Both the position numbers and the translations under genes were made by a program. A stretch of 55,320 nucleotides of DNA from Clostridiales bacterium UBA6114 (GTDB lineage Bacteria; Bacillota; Clostridia; Oscillospirales; Butyricicoccaceae), in assembly GCA_002423435.1 (NCBI GenBank), contig DIWE01000020.1:1-55320 (forward strand). The letters are read 5' to 3'. This document shows positions 8,344 through 16,770 of this stretch, piece by piece (within the stretch, counting starts at the first letter, position 1; the number at the start of each line of letters is the position of its first letter). The notes beneath the pieces are model-generated. The model made no database searches. It had not been told where the DNA came from and saw only the letters and a program-made list of their open reading frames with translations.

Positions 8344-8787
8344 TTGCGAAAGGGAGAAATCTTCAAAAAAGAGAATATCCTGGTCGGGGCGTCGGTTTCG
8401 GACTGGAAAGAGGCCGTGCGGGCCGCGGGCGGAGTGCTCGAGGCCGCGGGAAGCGCCACTTCCCGGTATACGGAGGAAATGGTGGCCGCTGTGGAGGAGA
8501 TGGGGCCATACATGGTCATCCTTCCGAAATTAGCCCTCGCGCACGCCGCCCCTTCCGGGGCGGTGCTGCGAAACGACGTCTCTCTTGTGACGCTTAAGGA
8601 GCCGGTGCGGTTCGGCTCGGAGAACGACCCGGTGCATGTGGTGCTCTGCATCTGCTGCACGGACAGAGAATCGCACAGGGAAGCCTTGCAGCGCATCGCA
8701 AGAATGGTGATGGACGAGGATATCGTCGACCGCCTCGCCGCGGCGGCTTCAGTCGAGGAGATCCTTTCGGTCGCCGAGGGATATTGA
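8344..8787 (+). CDS. PTS EIIA component (mannitol/fructose/ascorbate type)
   Basis: A 147-residue EIIA of the PTS_EIIA_2 fold. The phosphorylation histidine is in LALAHAAPSGAV near residue 62. It accepts phosphate from HPr and passes it to the separate EIIB. TTG start at 8344 with GGTGAG seven bases upstream; no better start exists. It opens the plus-strand operon EIIA-EIIB-EIIC-nagB-nagA. EIIA of this type pairs normally with UlaA-type EIIC, which fits the EIIC here. Confidence 0.87.
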   Translation: MRKGEIFKKENILVGASVSDWKEAVRAAGGVLEAAGSATSRYTEEMVAAVEEMGPYMVILPKLALAHAAPSGAVLRNDVSLVTLKEPVRFGSENDPVHVVLCICCTDRESHREALQRIARMVMDEDIVDRLAAAASVEEILSVAEGY

Positions 8788-8845
8788 TCCGCGTTTGCAA
8801 TGCGGCGCGCCGCAGGCGAGGCAGCGCTCGGGAAAGGAGCTTGAT

Positions 8846-9139
8846 ATGAACGAAATCAAAATCCAGGCGGTATGCGGCTTCGGCTGCGGTTCATCCCTCT
8901 TTCTGCGGATGAAAATCGAGGAGGTACTGAAAGCAAACGGCCTCTCGGCCACTGTTTTCTGCGGCGATGTGGGCACCTGCCTGTCGCAGCAGTGCGACGC
9001 GATTTTCATTTCCGAGGAGCTCAGCAGCCGCATTGAAAACCGCACCAAAATCCCCGTGGTCGTCATCAAGAATTTCATGAACAAAACCGAAGTCGAAACC
9101 AAAACACTGGAGTTTTTCAAAAGCCTGACAAATAATTGA
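8846..9139 (+). CDS. PTS EIIB component (ascorbate/lactose type)
   Basis: A 97-residue cytoplasmic EIIB. The phosphocysteine loop CGFGCGSS begins at about residue 10; the first cysteine is the expected site, and the second cysteine in the loop is unusual but seen in relatives. The start at 8846 follows GGAAAGGAG; a longer frame from 8795 has no ribosome site. It lies between EIIA and EIIC and transfers phosphate to the sugar as it passes through EIIC. Confidence 0.88.
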   Translation: MNEIKIQAVCGFGCGSSLFLRMKIEEVLKANGLSATVFCGDVGTCLSQQCDAIFISEELSSRIENRTKIPVVVIKNFMNKTEVETKTLEFFKSLTNN

Positions 9140-9155
9140 GTAAGGAGAGATTTTA

Positions 9156-10427
9156 ATGGCAGTCTTGAATTTCATTATCAACGAAATCTTCGGCCAGGGC
9201 GCGATCTTCCTTGCGCTCATCGCCATGATCGGCCTCCTCCTCCAGAAAAAGTCCTTCAGCGAAATCGTCCGCGGCACCATGATGACCGCCATCGGCTTTT
9301 TTGTGCTCACCAACGGCACCGCCATCATCACCGGCAATTCCATTGACGGCCTCGCCACCGCGTTTAATACCATGATGCCGACCGCGAGCGGCGCCCCGGA
9401 TATCGACATGTCCGCCTACGGCACCCAGATCGGCATCGTCATGATCATCGCGTTCGCCGCCAACCTGATTTTCGCGAGGTTCACCAAATGGAAGGCCGTG
9501 TTTCTGACGGGGCATATGCTTTACTGGTTCCCGTACGTGTTTATTGCCGCCGGCGTCGACGCGGGGCTGACCGGCTTTAAGCTTGTCGCGCTCGCCACGG
9601 TCTTTACCGCTTCGTATATGATCGTATCCCCGAACCTCATGCGCCCGTTTGTAAAGGCGGTCACCGGCGACGACAGCTTTACCATCGGCCACCCGACAAC
9701 GATCCTGTCCGTCATCTCCGGATCTCTCGGCAAGGTGATCGGCGACAAGGAGAAGTCCACCGAGCACATCAATTTCCCCAAAAGCCTCGGCTTTTTGCGC
9801 GAGGTCTCCATTACCGGCTCGATCGTCATCTGCCTGACCTATATCGTGATGGGGATTATCCTCTCGGCTAACGGCTTTGCCCCCGGGGAGGTCTGGGGAT
9901 ATGCCGGCGGAAAGACCGGCGTCTTCACCTACATATTCACGAAGTCCATCTATTTTGGTGTCGGCGTCACGGTCATGCTCCTCGGCGTGCGCATGTTGAT
10001 CTCGGAGATCGTCCCGGCCTTTAAGGGCATTGCCGAGAAGGTCGTCCCGGGTGCGATCCCCGCACTCGACTGCCCCGTCGTTTTCAACTTCGCGCCCAAC
10101 GCCCTGATCATCGGCTTTATCGTCGCGATGATCACCTCCACGATCACCATCATTCTCACCGCCGGAATGTTCCCGACGGTCATCATCCCCCTCACCTTTA
10201 CCTGCTTCTTCGAAATCGGGACCGCCTCCATCGTCGGCAACGCGACCGGCGGGGTACGCGGCAGCATCGTCGGCGCCGCGCTCTCCGGTATCATCATGGT
10301 GTTTTTGGTCGGCTTCGGCGCTTACTTCTTCAGCAACACCATCAACAACTGGATGCTGGTCTACGGCGGCCAGGACTTCTCCCTCTGGGGCATCATCGAA
10401 GGCACGATCGCGCGTCTCATCGCGTAA
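9156..10427 (+). CDS. PTS EIIC permease, UlaA (ascorbate) family
   Basis: A 423-residue polytopic membrane protein, hydrophobic over its whole length, matching the UlaA/EIIC-GAT fold rather than the glucose-type fold. Recognisable segments include GTMMTAIGFFVLTNGT near residue 40, TGHMLYWFPYVF near 118 and GHPTTILSVISGS near 185. It forms the sugar channel and works with EIIA and EIIB encoded just upstream. The gene is followed by nagB and nagA, so the cargo is more likely an N-acetylated amino sugar than ascorbate; there is no UlaG-, UlaD-, UlaE- or UlaF-like gene. The substrate call is inference from context. Confidence 0.9.
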   Translation: MAVLNFIINEIFGQGAIFLALIAMIGLLLQKKSFSEIVRGTMMTAIGFFVLTNGTAIITGNSIDGLATAFNTMMPTASGAPDIDMSAYGTQIGIVMIIAFAANLIFARFTKWKAVFLTGHMLYWFPYVFIAAGVDAGLTGFKLVALATVFTASYMIVSPNLMRPFVKAVTGDDSFTIGHPTTILSVISGSLGKVIGDKEKSTEHINFPKSLGFLREVSITGSIVICLTYIVMGIILSANGFAPGEVWGYAGGKTGVFTYIFTKSIYFGVGVTVMLLGVRMLISEIVPAFKGIAEKVVPGAIPALDCPVVFNFAPNALIIGFIVAMITSTITIILTAGMFPTVIIPLTFTCFFEIGTASIVGNATGGVRGSIVGAALSGIIMVFLVGFGAYFFSNTINNWMLVYGGQDFSLWGIIEGTIARLIA

Positions 10428-10492
10428 GGCACGGCGAAATTTCCGCCCATGCAATGCTTCATTGAGACTTTGACACCGGACGGATAAAGGAG

Positions 10493-10521
10493 GGGGATAC
10501 CGGTTTTAGGCCGGTATCCCC
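10493..10521. other. Intercistronic hairpin between EIIC and nagB
   Basis: Perfect 11-bp stem GGGGATACCGG (10493-10503) with CCGGTATCCCC (10511-10521), followed by only a weak T-rich stretch. It may protect the transporter mRNA or partly reduce nagBA expression. Confidence 0.6.
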
Positions 10522-10597
10522 TGCCTTTGCCCCCCGTGAAAGCCGGGAGACGGAGCCGGAGGAACGAAGACAAAAAAACGTTGGAAGGAAGTCGAAA

Positions 10598-11356
10598 ATG
10601 CGGATTCTGTTTTCAAAGGATTATGAATCCATGTGCGCCCTGGCGGCGCAGATGATCGCCGGGCAGGTGATGCGAAAGCCCGGCTCCGTGCTCGGCCTTG
10701 CAACGGGTTCCTCCCCGATCGGGCTTTACCGGCGGCTGGTCGGACGGTACCGGGAGGGAAAGCTGTCCTTTGCGCGCTGTGTCAGCGTAAACCTCGACGA
10801 ATACTGCGGTCTTTCCGCCGACCATGTCCAAAGCTACGCCTGTTTTATGAAGCGCCACCTGTTCGGTCATATCGACATCCCGCCGGAAAACACCCATATC
10901 CCGAACGGGCTGAACGAAAACGCCGAAGAGGAATGCGCCGCCTACGACGCGCTGATCGACGCTCTGGGCGGGATCGACCTGCAGCTTCTGGGGATCGGCA
11001 GAAACGGACATATCGGCTTCAATGAGCCGGGCGAGAGCTTTCCCGTCGGGACGCGCCGTGTCGCGCTCACGGAAAGCACCATTAAAGCAAATTCCAAATT
11101 TTTCGGGGACGAGACGGCCGTGCCGAAATATGCGTACACCATGGGCATCCGCCCGATCGTGCAGGCAAGGCAAGTGCTTTTGATCGCAAGCGGGATAGGC
11201 AAGGCGAAAATCCTGCACCGGGCGCTGTTCGGCCCCGTGACTCCGCGCGTTCCGGCGTCCATTCTCCAGCTTGTGCCGAAGCTTACGATATGCGCGGACG
11301 CCGGGGCGCTTTCCGTCGTCGCGCAAAAGCATCCGCGGGCGGTGGAGGGCCTTTGA
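10598..11356 (+). CDS. nagB: Glucosamine-6-phosphate deaminase
   Basis: A 252-residue NagB that converts glucosamine-6-phosphate to fructose-6-phosphate and ammonia. Motifs: LGLATGSSP (phosphate loop, about residue 32), NLDEY with the catalytic Asp (about 66), and GIGRNGHIGFNEP (about 131), in which the histidine and glutamate of the catalytic set are present. The Asn in RNGH replaces the Asp of the E. coli enzyme, a form common in Firmicutes. Start follows TTGGAAGGAAG. It is followed by nagA with 44 bp between them. It links the PTS locus to glycolysis. Confidence 0.95.
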   Translation: MRILFSKDYESMCALAAQMIAGQVMRKPGSVLGLATGSSPIGLYRRLVGRYREGKLSFARCVSVNLDEYCGLSADHVQSYACFMKRHLFGHIDIPPENTHIPNGLNENAEEECAAYDALIDALGGIDLQLLGIGRNGHIGFNEPGESFPVGTRRVALTESTIKANSKFFGDETAVPKYAYTMGIRPIVQARQVLLIASGIGKAKILHRALFGPVTPRVPASILQLVPKLTICADAGALSVVAQKHPRAVEGL

Positions 11357-11400
11357 CGGCCGCGCATGCGGGAAAGTCTTTCTGACAGAAGGTGTGTTGT

Positions 11401-12528
11401 TTGTTATTTGAAAACGTTTATTATTTTGGGGACGATCTGAGCTTTCACAAGGGCTGCGTGACCGTCGAAAACGGCAGGATCGCGGGGATCTCGGAGCCGA
11501 AGCCGCACGGCGGCTCCGAGATCAAATACCTGATTCCGGGCCTTGTGGACCTGCACTGCCACGGAAATTCAGGGGTGGATTTTTCCGACGGCGATTACGG
11601 GGCGCTTAAGGTGATGGCGCGCCGCCTTGCCGAAAACGGGATCACCTCCTTTTCCCCCGCGTCGATGACGGTGCCCGAGGCCGCGCTCAAAAAAGCGTAT
11701 ACAGCGGCCGCAAAGCTCAAAAGAGAAGCCCCTCAAGGTCTTTCCAAGCTGCGCGGGATCACGATGGAGGGCCCTTTCCTCTCGGAGCAATACAGAGGGG
11801 CGCAGTGGGGCGACTGCCTGCAAAGCCCCGACGAAGCGCTGTTTGACCGCTTAAACGAAGCGGCCGAGGGGCTGATCCGGATCGTCTGCGTAGCGCCAGA
11901 GCTCGACGGTGCCGAGGCCTTTATCCGCTCCGTGTCAAAAAAAGCGGTCGTCGCGATCGCCCACACCGCCGCCGATTACGAGACGGCGGCAAGCGCGATT
12001 CAAAACGGCGCCTCCCATGTGACGCACCTGTTCAACGCGATGCCGCCCATGCTGCACCGGGAGCCGGGCGTGGTCGGGGCCGCCGCAGAGAGCGGCGGGG
12101 TCACAGCGGAGCTTATTTGCGACGGGGTGCACATCCACGAAAGCGCAGTGCGCGCGGCGTTTCGGCTTTTCGGCCCCGAACGGATCGTGCTGATCAGCGA
12201 CTCCGTAAGGGCCTGCGGCATGAGCGACGGCGAATACACGCTCGGCGGCCAGAGAATACAAAAAAAGGGGGATGTCGCCGTTTTGGCCGACGGCACCCTC
12301 GCCGGATCGGTGACCTATCTCTCCGACTGCATGAAAAAGGCGATCTCCTTCGGAATCCCGGCGGAGCATGCCGTCCGCGCCGCCTCCTACAACCCGGCGG
12401 CCGTTTTAGGCATCCGGAACGAGGTAGGCACGGTCGCCAAGGGAAAATGCGCCGATCTCGTCCTGTTAAGCGCCGATTTTACAATCGAAACTGTCTATTC
12501 GGACGGCATACCAATCCTTAAAAAATAA
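11401..12528 (+). CDS. nagA: N-acetylglucosamine-6-phosphate deacetylase
   Basis: A 375-residue NagA of the amidohydrolase superfamily, releasing acetate from GlcNAc-6-P. Metal and catalytic signatures: DLHCHGNSGVDF (about residue 56), TMEGPFLS (about 121), AIAHTAAD (about 184), THLFNAMPPM (about 207) and ISDSVRACG (about 262), in which the Asp is the general acid/base. I favour TTG 11401 because AAGGTG sits six bases upstream; GTG 11392 overlaps that site. Last gene of the plus arm, with a strong terminator after it. Together with NagB it implies the PTS imports an N-acetylated hexosamine. Confidence 0.93.
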   Translation: MLFENVYYFGDDLSFHKGCVTVENGRIAGISEPKPHGGSEIKYLIPGLVDLHCHGNSGVDFSDGDYGALKVMARRLAENGITSFSPASMTVPEAALKKAYTAAAKLKREAPQGLSKLRGITMEGPFLSEQYRGAQWGDCLQSPDEALFDRLNEAAEGLIRIVCVAPELDGAEAFIRSVSKKAVVAIAHTAADYETAASAIQNGASHVTHLFNAMPPMLHREPGVVGAAAESGGVTAELICDGVHIHESAVRAAFRLFGPERIVLISDSVRACGMSDGEYTLGGQRIQKKGDVAVLADGTLAGSVTYLSDCMKKAISFGIPAEHAVRAASYNPAAVLGIRNEVGTVAKGKCADLVLLSADFTIETVYSDGIPILKK

Positions 12529-12540
12529 TCAACATCTGCC

Positions 12541-12615
12541 TCCAGCCCGTTGAAAACGTCAGGTTTTCAACGGGCTGGAGCATTTTTAGGGACATCTCTC
12601 CATAGTCCCCTAAAA
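12541..12615 (+). terminator. Terminator after nagA and second hairpin
   Basis: A long stem (about 12541-12557 with 12563-12580) followed by ATTTTT ends the PTS/nag operon. A second hairpin, TTTTAGGG (12584-12591) with CCCTAAAA (12608-12615), follows at once. The rest of the gap to 12852 holds a GTTATACTAT -10-like element (about 12728-12737) but no gene I can support. Confidence 0.8.
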
Positions 12616-12852
12616 CCGTGCATAAGAAAAGCCGTCCGCCCTTGATTGACCGTCGTGGACAGAACTGCCCAAGTTTAAGTAATTTTCTCCGTGTCCATGT
12701 AAAATATATACAAAACGTTTTCAACATGTTATACTATTATTGACGTATTGCCTGAAAACCGCACATACCACGGTCCATTCCGCATGATAAAAGAGAGGTG
12801 AAGCCCGCCTAAAAAAGCCGTTTGAAGCATGACCATAATTTAAGATGGGAGC

Positions 12853-14253
12853 GTGACACTTTTGACTTTTCCGTACAGTGACGAAAAAGGCGAATCCCCG
12901 GCCATTGCCCAGTACCCCGAACCCATGGAGTCGGCTGCCACACTCTATCTGCCCGACGGCGGCGCCGCGACGTTTGAGCGCGGACCTCCGGTTGCGGTCG
13001 ATGTCTCCGAAAAGCTCAAATTCAGGTTTGTCCTGTCGTTCGGGGTATTTCTGATCATCCTAGCTTTTGCATTTAACAGTCCCAAAGAGATTCTGTATGG
13101 CAGCTGGACCATATTAAAGTCCCCTGCTAACCTGATTACCGACTATTTTCAGCTTGCAAACATAGGCGCCACCTTGCTCAACGCCGGCGTTATGACCTTG
13201 ACCGGCGCTTTAACGGTTCAAATGAACCGTGCGAAAATTACAGGCCCGATTCTGGCAGCCTTATTCACGGTTGCGGGCTTCTCTTTTTTCGGGAAAAATC
13301 TTTATAATTCGATCCCGATTATTTTGGGCGTTGTCATCTATTCCAAGATTTCCCGTCAGCCGTTTGAACGCTATCTGCTGCAGGCCATGTTCGGCACGGC
13401 TTTGGGGCCGCTGGTCAGCGAGGTCACCTTCAACCTGGATCTGCCCATACCGCTGGCCGTTTCGCTCGGCATGGCTGCCGGGATTCTGGTCGGTATCCTG
13501 CTGCCGCCCCTTTCCGTCCACTTAATGAAGATTCATCGTGGCTTTAATCTCTATAACACCGGTTTTACTGCCGGTCTGATCGGCACGTTTTTTATGGCGG
13601 TCTTCAACACTTTCGGCATCGAGGTTGAAACCGTATCGATTCTGTCGTCCGGAAACAACAGATCCTTTTCCATTATCCTGGCCGTGTTGTTTGCCGTAAT
13701 GTTTCTTTTCGGCCTCTACTTAAACCGTTGGCGCTTTTCCGGCTTTGACCGTCTTTTGGCTCAGCCGGGCAAGTTCGGCACCGATTTCATCGAGGTGTCC
13801 GGCCTTGGTTTAACGCTGATAAATATGGCCATACTGGGCTTTCTGGTGGTCGCGTATGTGCTCGGCATGGGCGGGGAGTTAAACGGTCCCGTGATCGGGG
13901 GAATATTTACCGTCGTAGGCTTCGGCGCGTTCGGAAAGCATATCAAAAATGTGGTGCCGATTGTCACCGGGGTCTTTCTCGTCAATCTTCTGAATGTTTA
14001 TGATCCGGCTTCCACCATCGCGCTGATGGGCGCCCTTTTCGGAACGACGCTCGCGCCGATCGCCGGTTATTACGGCGCCGCCTGTGGAGTCGTTGCGGGA
14101 ATCCTCCACATGGCGCTGGTGATGAACGTCAGTTATTTGCACGGTGGAATGAACCTGTATAACAACGGTTTTTCCGGGGGACTTGTCGCGGCGCTGCTTG
14201 TCCCTGTTTTGGATATGATCATCCAGACCAAAAATTCGCGAAAGCGGAAATAA
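12853..14253 (+). CDS. DUF1576 family integral membrane protein
   Basis: A 466-residue membrane protein. Residues 1-55 are hydrophilic; the rest is about ten or more hydrophobic segments. It has an internal duplication: GFNLYNTGFTAG near residue 227 and GGMNLYNNGFSGG near residue 432, each after a G-rich helix. This is the DUF1576 pattern of Firmicutes. Half-repeats with an N-G motif recall channel-like folds such as urea transporters, so a small-solute channel or transporter is possible (inference). GTG 12853 and TTG 12862 are both possible starts; the TTG has the better distance to GGGAG. Transcribed alone and followed by a strong terminator. Confidence 0.75.
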   Translation: MTLLTFPYSDEKGESPAIAQYPEPMESAATLYLPDGGAATFERGPPVAVDVSEKLKFRFVLSFGVFLIILAFAFNSPKEILYGSWTILKSPANLITDYFQLANIGATLLNAGVMTLTGALTVQMNRAKITGPILAALFTVAGFSFFGKNLYNSIPIILGVVIYSKISRQPFERYLLQAMFGTALGPLVSEVTFNLDLPIPLAVSLGMAAGILVGILLPPLSVHLMKIHRGFNLYNTGFTAGLIGTFFMAVFNTFGIEVETVSILSSGNNRSFSIILAVLFAVMFLFGLYLNRWRFSGFDRLLAQPGKFGTDFIEVSGLGLTLINMAILGFLVVAYVLGMGGELNGPVIGGIFTVVGFGAFGKHIKNVVPIVTGVFLVNLLNVYDPASTIALMGALFGTTLAPIAGYYGAACGVVAGILHMALVMNVSYLHGGMNLYNNGFSGGLVAALLVPVLDMIIQTKNSRKRK

Positions 14254-14296
14254 TAATAAAATCCCGCGGCCAAGGGTAAGGTAACGGCCAAACACC

Positions 14297-14330
14297 AGGA
14301 CCGCCGAAAAAATTTCGGCGGTCCTCTTTT
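14297..14330 (+). terminator. Terminator after DUF1576 gene
   Basis: Perfect 13-bp stem AGGACCGCCGAAA (14297-14309) with its complement at 14313-14325, followed by CTTTT on the plus strand. It lies close to the stop of the convergent prfC gene. Confidence 0.85.
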
Positions 14331-14357
14331 GTCTGTGGATATTCCGGGTTTTGGTGT

Positions 14358-15950
14358 TTACGCCGACGGCGGGATATCGAGGAAATCGATCCCTTTGTTT
14401 TTCTCCACGATCCGGTTCAATGTCCACTGGTCTTTGAAAAGGATGACGGGTCTTTGGTACTGGTCCTCGACAAGGGCGGCGCTGTCCGTGTACCCCAGCA
14501 TCTCCTTGGTGACCTTTTCCGCAGTGACCCATCTCGCAAACACGAACGGCAGTCCCTGGACGGCGATATCGACCCCGTATTCGCTTTTCATCCGGTACTC
14601 GAGCACCTCGAACTGCAGCATGCCGACCACGCCGACGGTCAGGTTCTCCACGCCGATATTTGGCTGTTTAAAGACCTGGATGGCGCCTTCCTCCGCGATC
14701 TGGCTGATCCCCTTTATAAACTGCTTTCGTTTCGTCGCGTCCTTTGTATATACGTTTGCAAAATGCTCGGCGGGAAATATCGGGATGCCGTCGAAACGAA
14801 ACGCCTTCCTGCCGGTGCAAAGAGTGTCTCCGATATTAAAAATTCCCGGGTCGAAAACCCCGATGATGTCCCCGGCGTAAGCCTCCTCGACCATTGTCCT
14901 GTCCTGCGCGAAAAACTGCTGCGGCTGGGACAGGCGGACGACCTTCCCCGCCCTCGCATGGTTTACCTCTATCCCCTTTGTAAACTTGCCGGAGCATATC
15001 CGGATAAAGGCGATCCTGTCCCTGTGGGCCGGGTCCATGTTCGCCTGGATCTTAAACACAAACCCGGAAAAAACGTCGTCGTCGGGCCGGACCTCCCCCT
15101 CGCTGCAGTCTCTCTTGCCCGGCGAGGGGGCCATGCCGAGGAATTCCTCCAGAAAGGGCCGGACGCCGAAATTTGTCATCGCGCTGCCGAAAAACATCGG
15201 GGTAAGCTCGCCGGACTTTACCTTCTCAAGCTCGAAACGATCCCCGGCGATATCCAAAAGGTCGATATCCTCGCAAAGCTGATTGTATAAGTGCTCTCCA
15301 AGCAGCTCCTTTGTCCGTTCGTCCCGCACGCCCAGGGTCTGCGACGCGTTGATATCCTGGCCGTGGTTGGCGGCCTCAAACAGCTCGATCAGCGACCGCC
15401 CCCGGTCGTACACGCCCTTGAAATCGCCCTCGACGCCTATGGGCCAGTTCATGGGATAAGAGCGGATGCCAAGGGTCTCCTCGATTTCCTCCATCAGCTC
15501 GAAGGGGTTCTTGCAGAACCGGTCGAGCTTGTTTACAAAGGTAAAAATCGGTATGCCGCGCATCCTGCACACATGAAACAGCTTCTTTGTCTGCTCTTCA
15601 ACGCCCTTCGCGCCGTCGATCAGCATGACGGCGCTGTCGGCGGCGGTCAGCGTCCTGTAGGTGTCCTCGCTGAAATCCTGATGTCCGGGCGTGTCGAGGA
15701 TATTGATGCGAAAGCCCTGATAATCGAAATTCATAACGCTCGAGGTGACCGATATGCCCCTTTGCTTTTCGATCTCCATCCAGTCGGAAACGGCGAACTT
15801 TCGCGCCTTTCTGCCCTTGACCGTTCCCGCGAGCCGGATCGCGCCCCCGTAGAGCAAAAGCTTCTCGGTCATCGTTGTTTTTCCGGCGTCCGGGTGGGAT
15901 ATGATCGCAAAGGTTTTTCTCCGGTTTACCTCGTTTGTTAAGCTTTCCAT
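14358..15950 (-). CDS. prfC: Peptide chain release factor 3
   Basis: A 530-residue translational GTPase that recycles RF1/RF2 from the ribosome. GTP-binding motifs: SHPDAGKTT (G1, about residue 18), RGISVTSSV (G2), DTPGHQDF (G3, about 90) and NKLDR (G4, about 144). Domains II and III follow, and the length matches RF3 (529 in E. coli). ATG 15950 has GAAGGA upstream and gives the usual N-terminus before RRKTFAIISHP; the ATG at 15974 adds eight residues without a ribosome site. Transcribed alone. A conserved housekeeping gene between accessory regions. Confidence 0.95.
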   Translation of the reverse strand: MESLTNEVNRRKTFAIISHPDAGKTTMTEKLLLYGGAIRLAGTVKGRKARKFAVSDWMEIEKQRGISVTSSVMNFDYQGFRINILDTPGHQDFSEDTYRTLTAADSAVMLIDGAKGVEEQTKKLFHVCRMRGIPIFTFVNKLDRFCKNPFELMEEIEETLGIRSYPMNWPIGVEGDFKGVYDRGRSLIELFEAANHGQDINASQTLGVRDERTKELLGEHLYNQLCEDIDLLDIAGDRFELEKVKSGELTPMFFGSAMTNFGVRPFLEEFLGMAPSPGKRDCSEGEVRPDDDVFSGFVFKIQANMDPAHRDRIAFIRICSGKFTKGIEVNHARAGKVVRLSQPQQFFAQDRTMVEEAYAGDIIGVFDPGIFNIGDTLCTGRKAFRFDGIPIFPAEHFANVYTKDATKRKQFIKGISQIAEEGAIQVFKQPNIGVENLTVGVVGMLQFEVLEYRMKSEYGVDIAVQGLPFVFARWVTAEKVTKEMLGYTDSAALVEDQYQRPVILFKDQWTLNRIVEKNKGIDFLDIPPSA

Positions 15951-16106
15951 GAAACGAAAACATCCTTCAGTCATTTTACTTGGTTATTGACAAAAATTTT
16001 CAACTATAACAGTATATCAGCCATTGCCCGTATGTCAAAGGGGTTCAAAAACAAAATATTCATTTTTTTAGAGAGCGGCCCGTATTTCCCCCCGGCACGG
16101 TTTTTT

Positions 16107-16382
16107 TTATATCAGCTTTATGGTCTTAAGCAGCGTCACGCAGTCGATGAAGCCCTGCAGATAAATAAAGTCGCCGTCGATGCCGTCCATTTCGTTTTGC
16201 AGCCGTTCGAGCTTCAGCATCAGCTTCCGGTGCTTTCCGAGGCGGCTGCCGATATCGTCAAACAATCGGCTGTGCTGCTGTTCCAATTGTCGGCGGTGAA
16301 GGTCGGTTTCGCGGTTTTCCATGCAGAGGTCATACTGGGAGGCTGAAAATGCCTGACGCAAATTGTCGGAAAATGATGTCAT
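16107..16382 (-). CDS. Small helical hypothetical protein
   Basis: A 91-residue, charged, mostly helical protein. The central part (EQQHSRLFDDIGSRL...KLERLQNEMDG) could form a coiled coil, and it ends with a hydrophobic IYLQGFIDCVTLL segment. The overall pattern recalls small Firmicutes proteins such as DUF6809, but I am not sure of the family. ATG 16382 lies nine bases after GGAGGTG on the minus strand. It is divergent from the ribbon-helix-helix gene at 16501 and shares a 118-bp intergenic region with it, so the two may be co-regulated. No function can be assigned. Confidence 0.55.
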   Translation of the reverse strand: MTSFSDNLRQAFSASQYDLCMENRETDLHRRQLEQQHSRLFDDIGSRLGKHRKLMLKLERLQNEMDGIDGDFIYLQGFIDCVTLLKTIKLI

Positions 16383-16427
16383 AATAAATTGCACCTCCAA
16401 AATATCGGCAATGATGCCCTTTGTTAA

Positions 16428-16446
16428 ATCACAATTATATCACAAT
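16428..16446. promoter_or_regulatory. 11-bp-phased direct repeat upstream of ribbon-helix-helix gene
   Basis: ATCACAAT occurs at 16428-16435 and again at 16439-16446, exactly one helical turn apart. It lies in the divergent region between the small helical gene and the regulator at 16501. Ribbon-helix-helix dimers of the CopG/omega type bind such heptad iterons, so this is a candidate autoregulatory operator. Confidence 0.55.
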
Positions 16447-16500
16447 AGTAATATATCTATCCTTCAAAGTCAATACTATAATAATGCCAGGGGTGATATA

Positions 16501-16680
16501 ATGAAGGATGATTTTGTGATAACTCCTAAAGATGAGGTATCTGTACAAATTTCGATAAGGATTGAAAAAAGGATTAGGGACAGTTTTGATGAAATGGCGA
16601 AAAAAAGCGGTCGTTCGCGCAACCAGCTGATTAATCTGGCGCTGGATTACGCGCTTAGAAATGCCAAATTGATCGACTGA
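16501..16680 (+). CDS. Ribbon-helix-helix (Arc/CopG-like) DNA-binding protein
   Basis: A 59-residue protein. The N-terminal strand (VSVQISIRI, about 13-21) is followed by two helices with the turn SGRSRNQLINLAL, the usual ribbon-helix-helix layout. The start at 16501 is fixed by AGGGGTGAT seven bases upstream. Such proteins are dimeric repressors or antitoxins. The only close partner is the divergent 91-residue gene; no typical toxin fold is seen there. The phased repeats 16428-16446 are a likely target. It differs from the two regulators at 53.5-54 kb, which share an YEGRSAN turn. Confidence 0.8.
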   Translation: MKDDFVITPKDEVSVQISIRIEKRIRDSFDEMAKKSGRSRNQLINLALDYALRNAKLID

Positions 16681-16719
16681 TTGTACATTTTAACATGAAA
16701 ACGATACAGACAATTAATT

Positions 16720-16756
16720 AAAGCCCGACCGGATCAGAATGTCCCGGCCGGGCTTT
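16720..16756. terminator. Bidirectional terminator
   Basis: Stem AAAGCCCG-x-CCGG with CCGG-x-CGGGCTTT between convergent genes ending at 16680 (plus) and 16771 (minus). Confidence 0.8.
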
Positions 16757-16770
16757 ATTGATTATATTGT

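Noticed and set aside
9153..10454. Long open frame on the minus strand opposite EIIC
   Set aside because: It is composed of charged low-complexity residues, has no ribosome site or family pattern, and is an antisense shadow of the permease gene.
10981..11030. NagB inactive because the Asp of the DGH motif is Asn
   Set aside because: The NGHIGFNEP form is usual in Firmicutes NagB and the remaining catalytic residues are intact.
16501..16680. Classical toxin-antitoxin pair with the divergent gene
   Set aside because: The partner shows no known toxin fold and the genes are divergent rather than in one operon. Kept only as a possibility in the findings.
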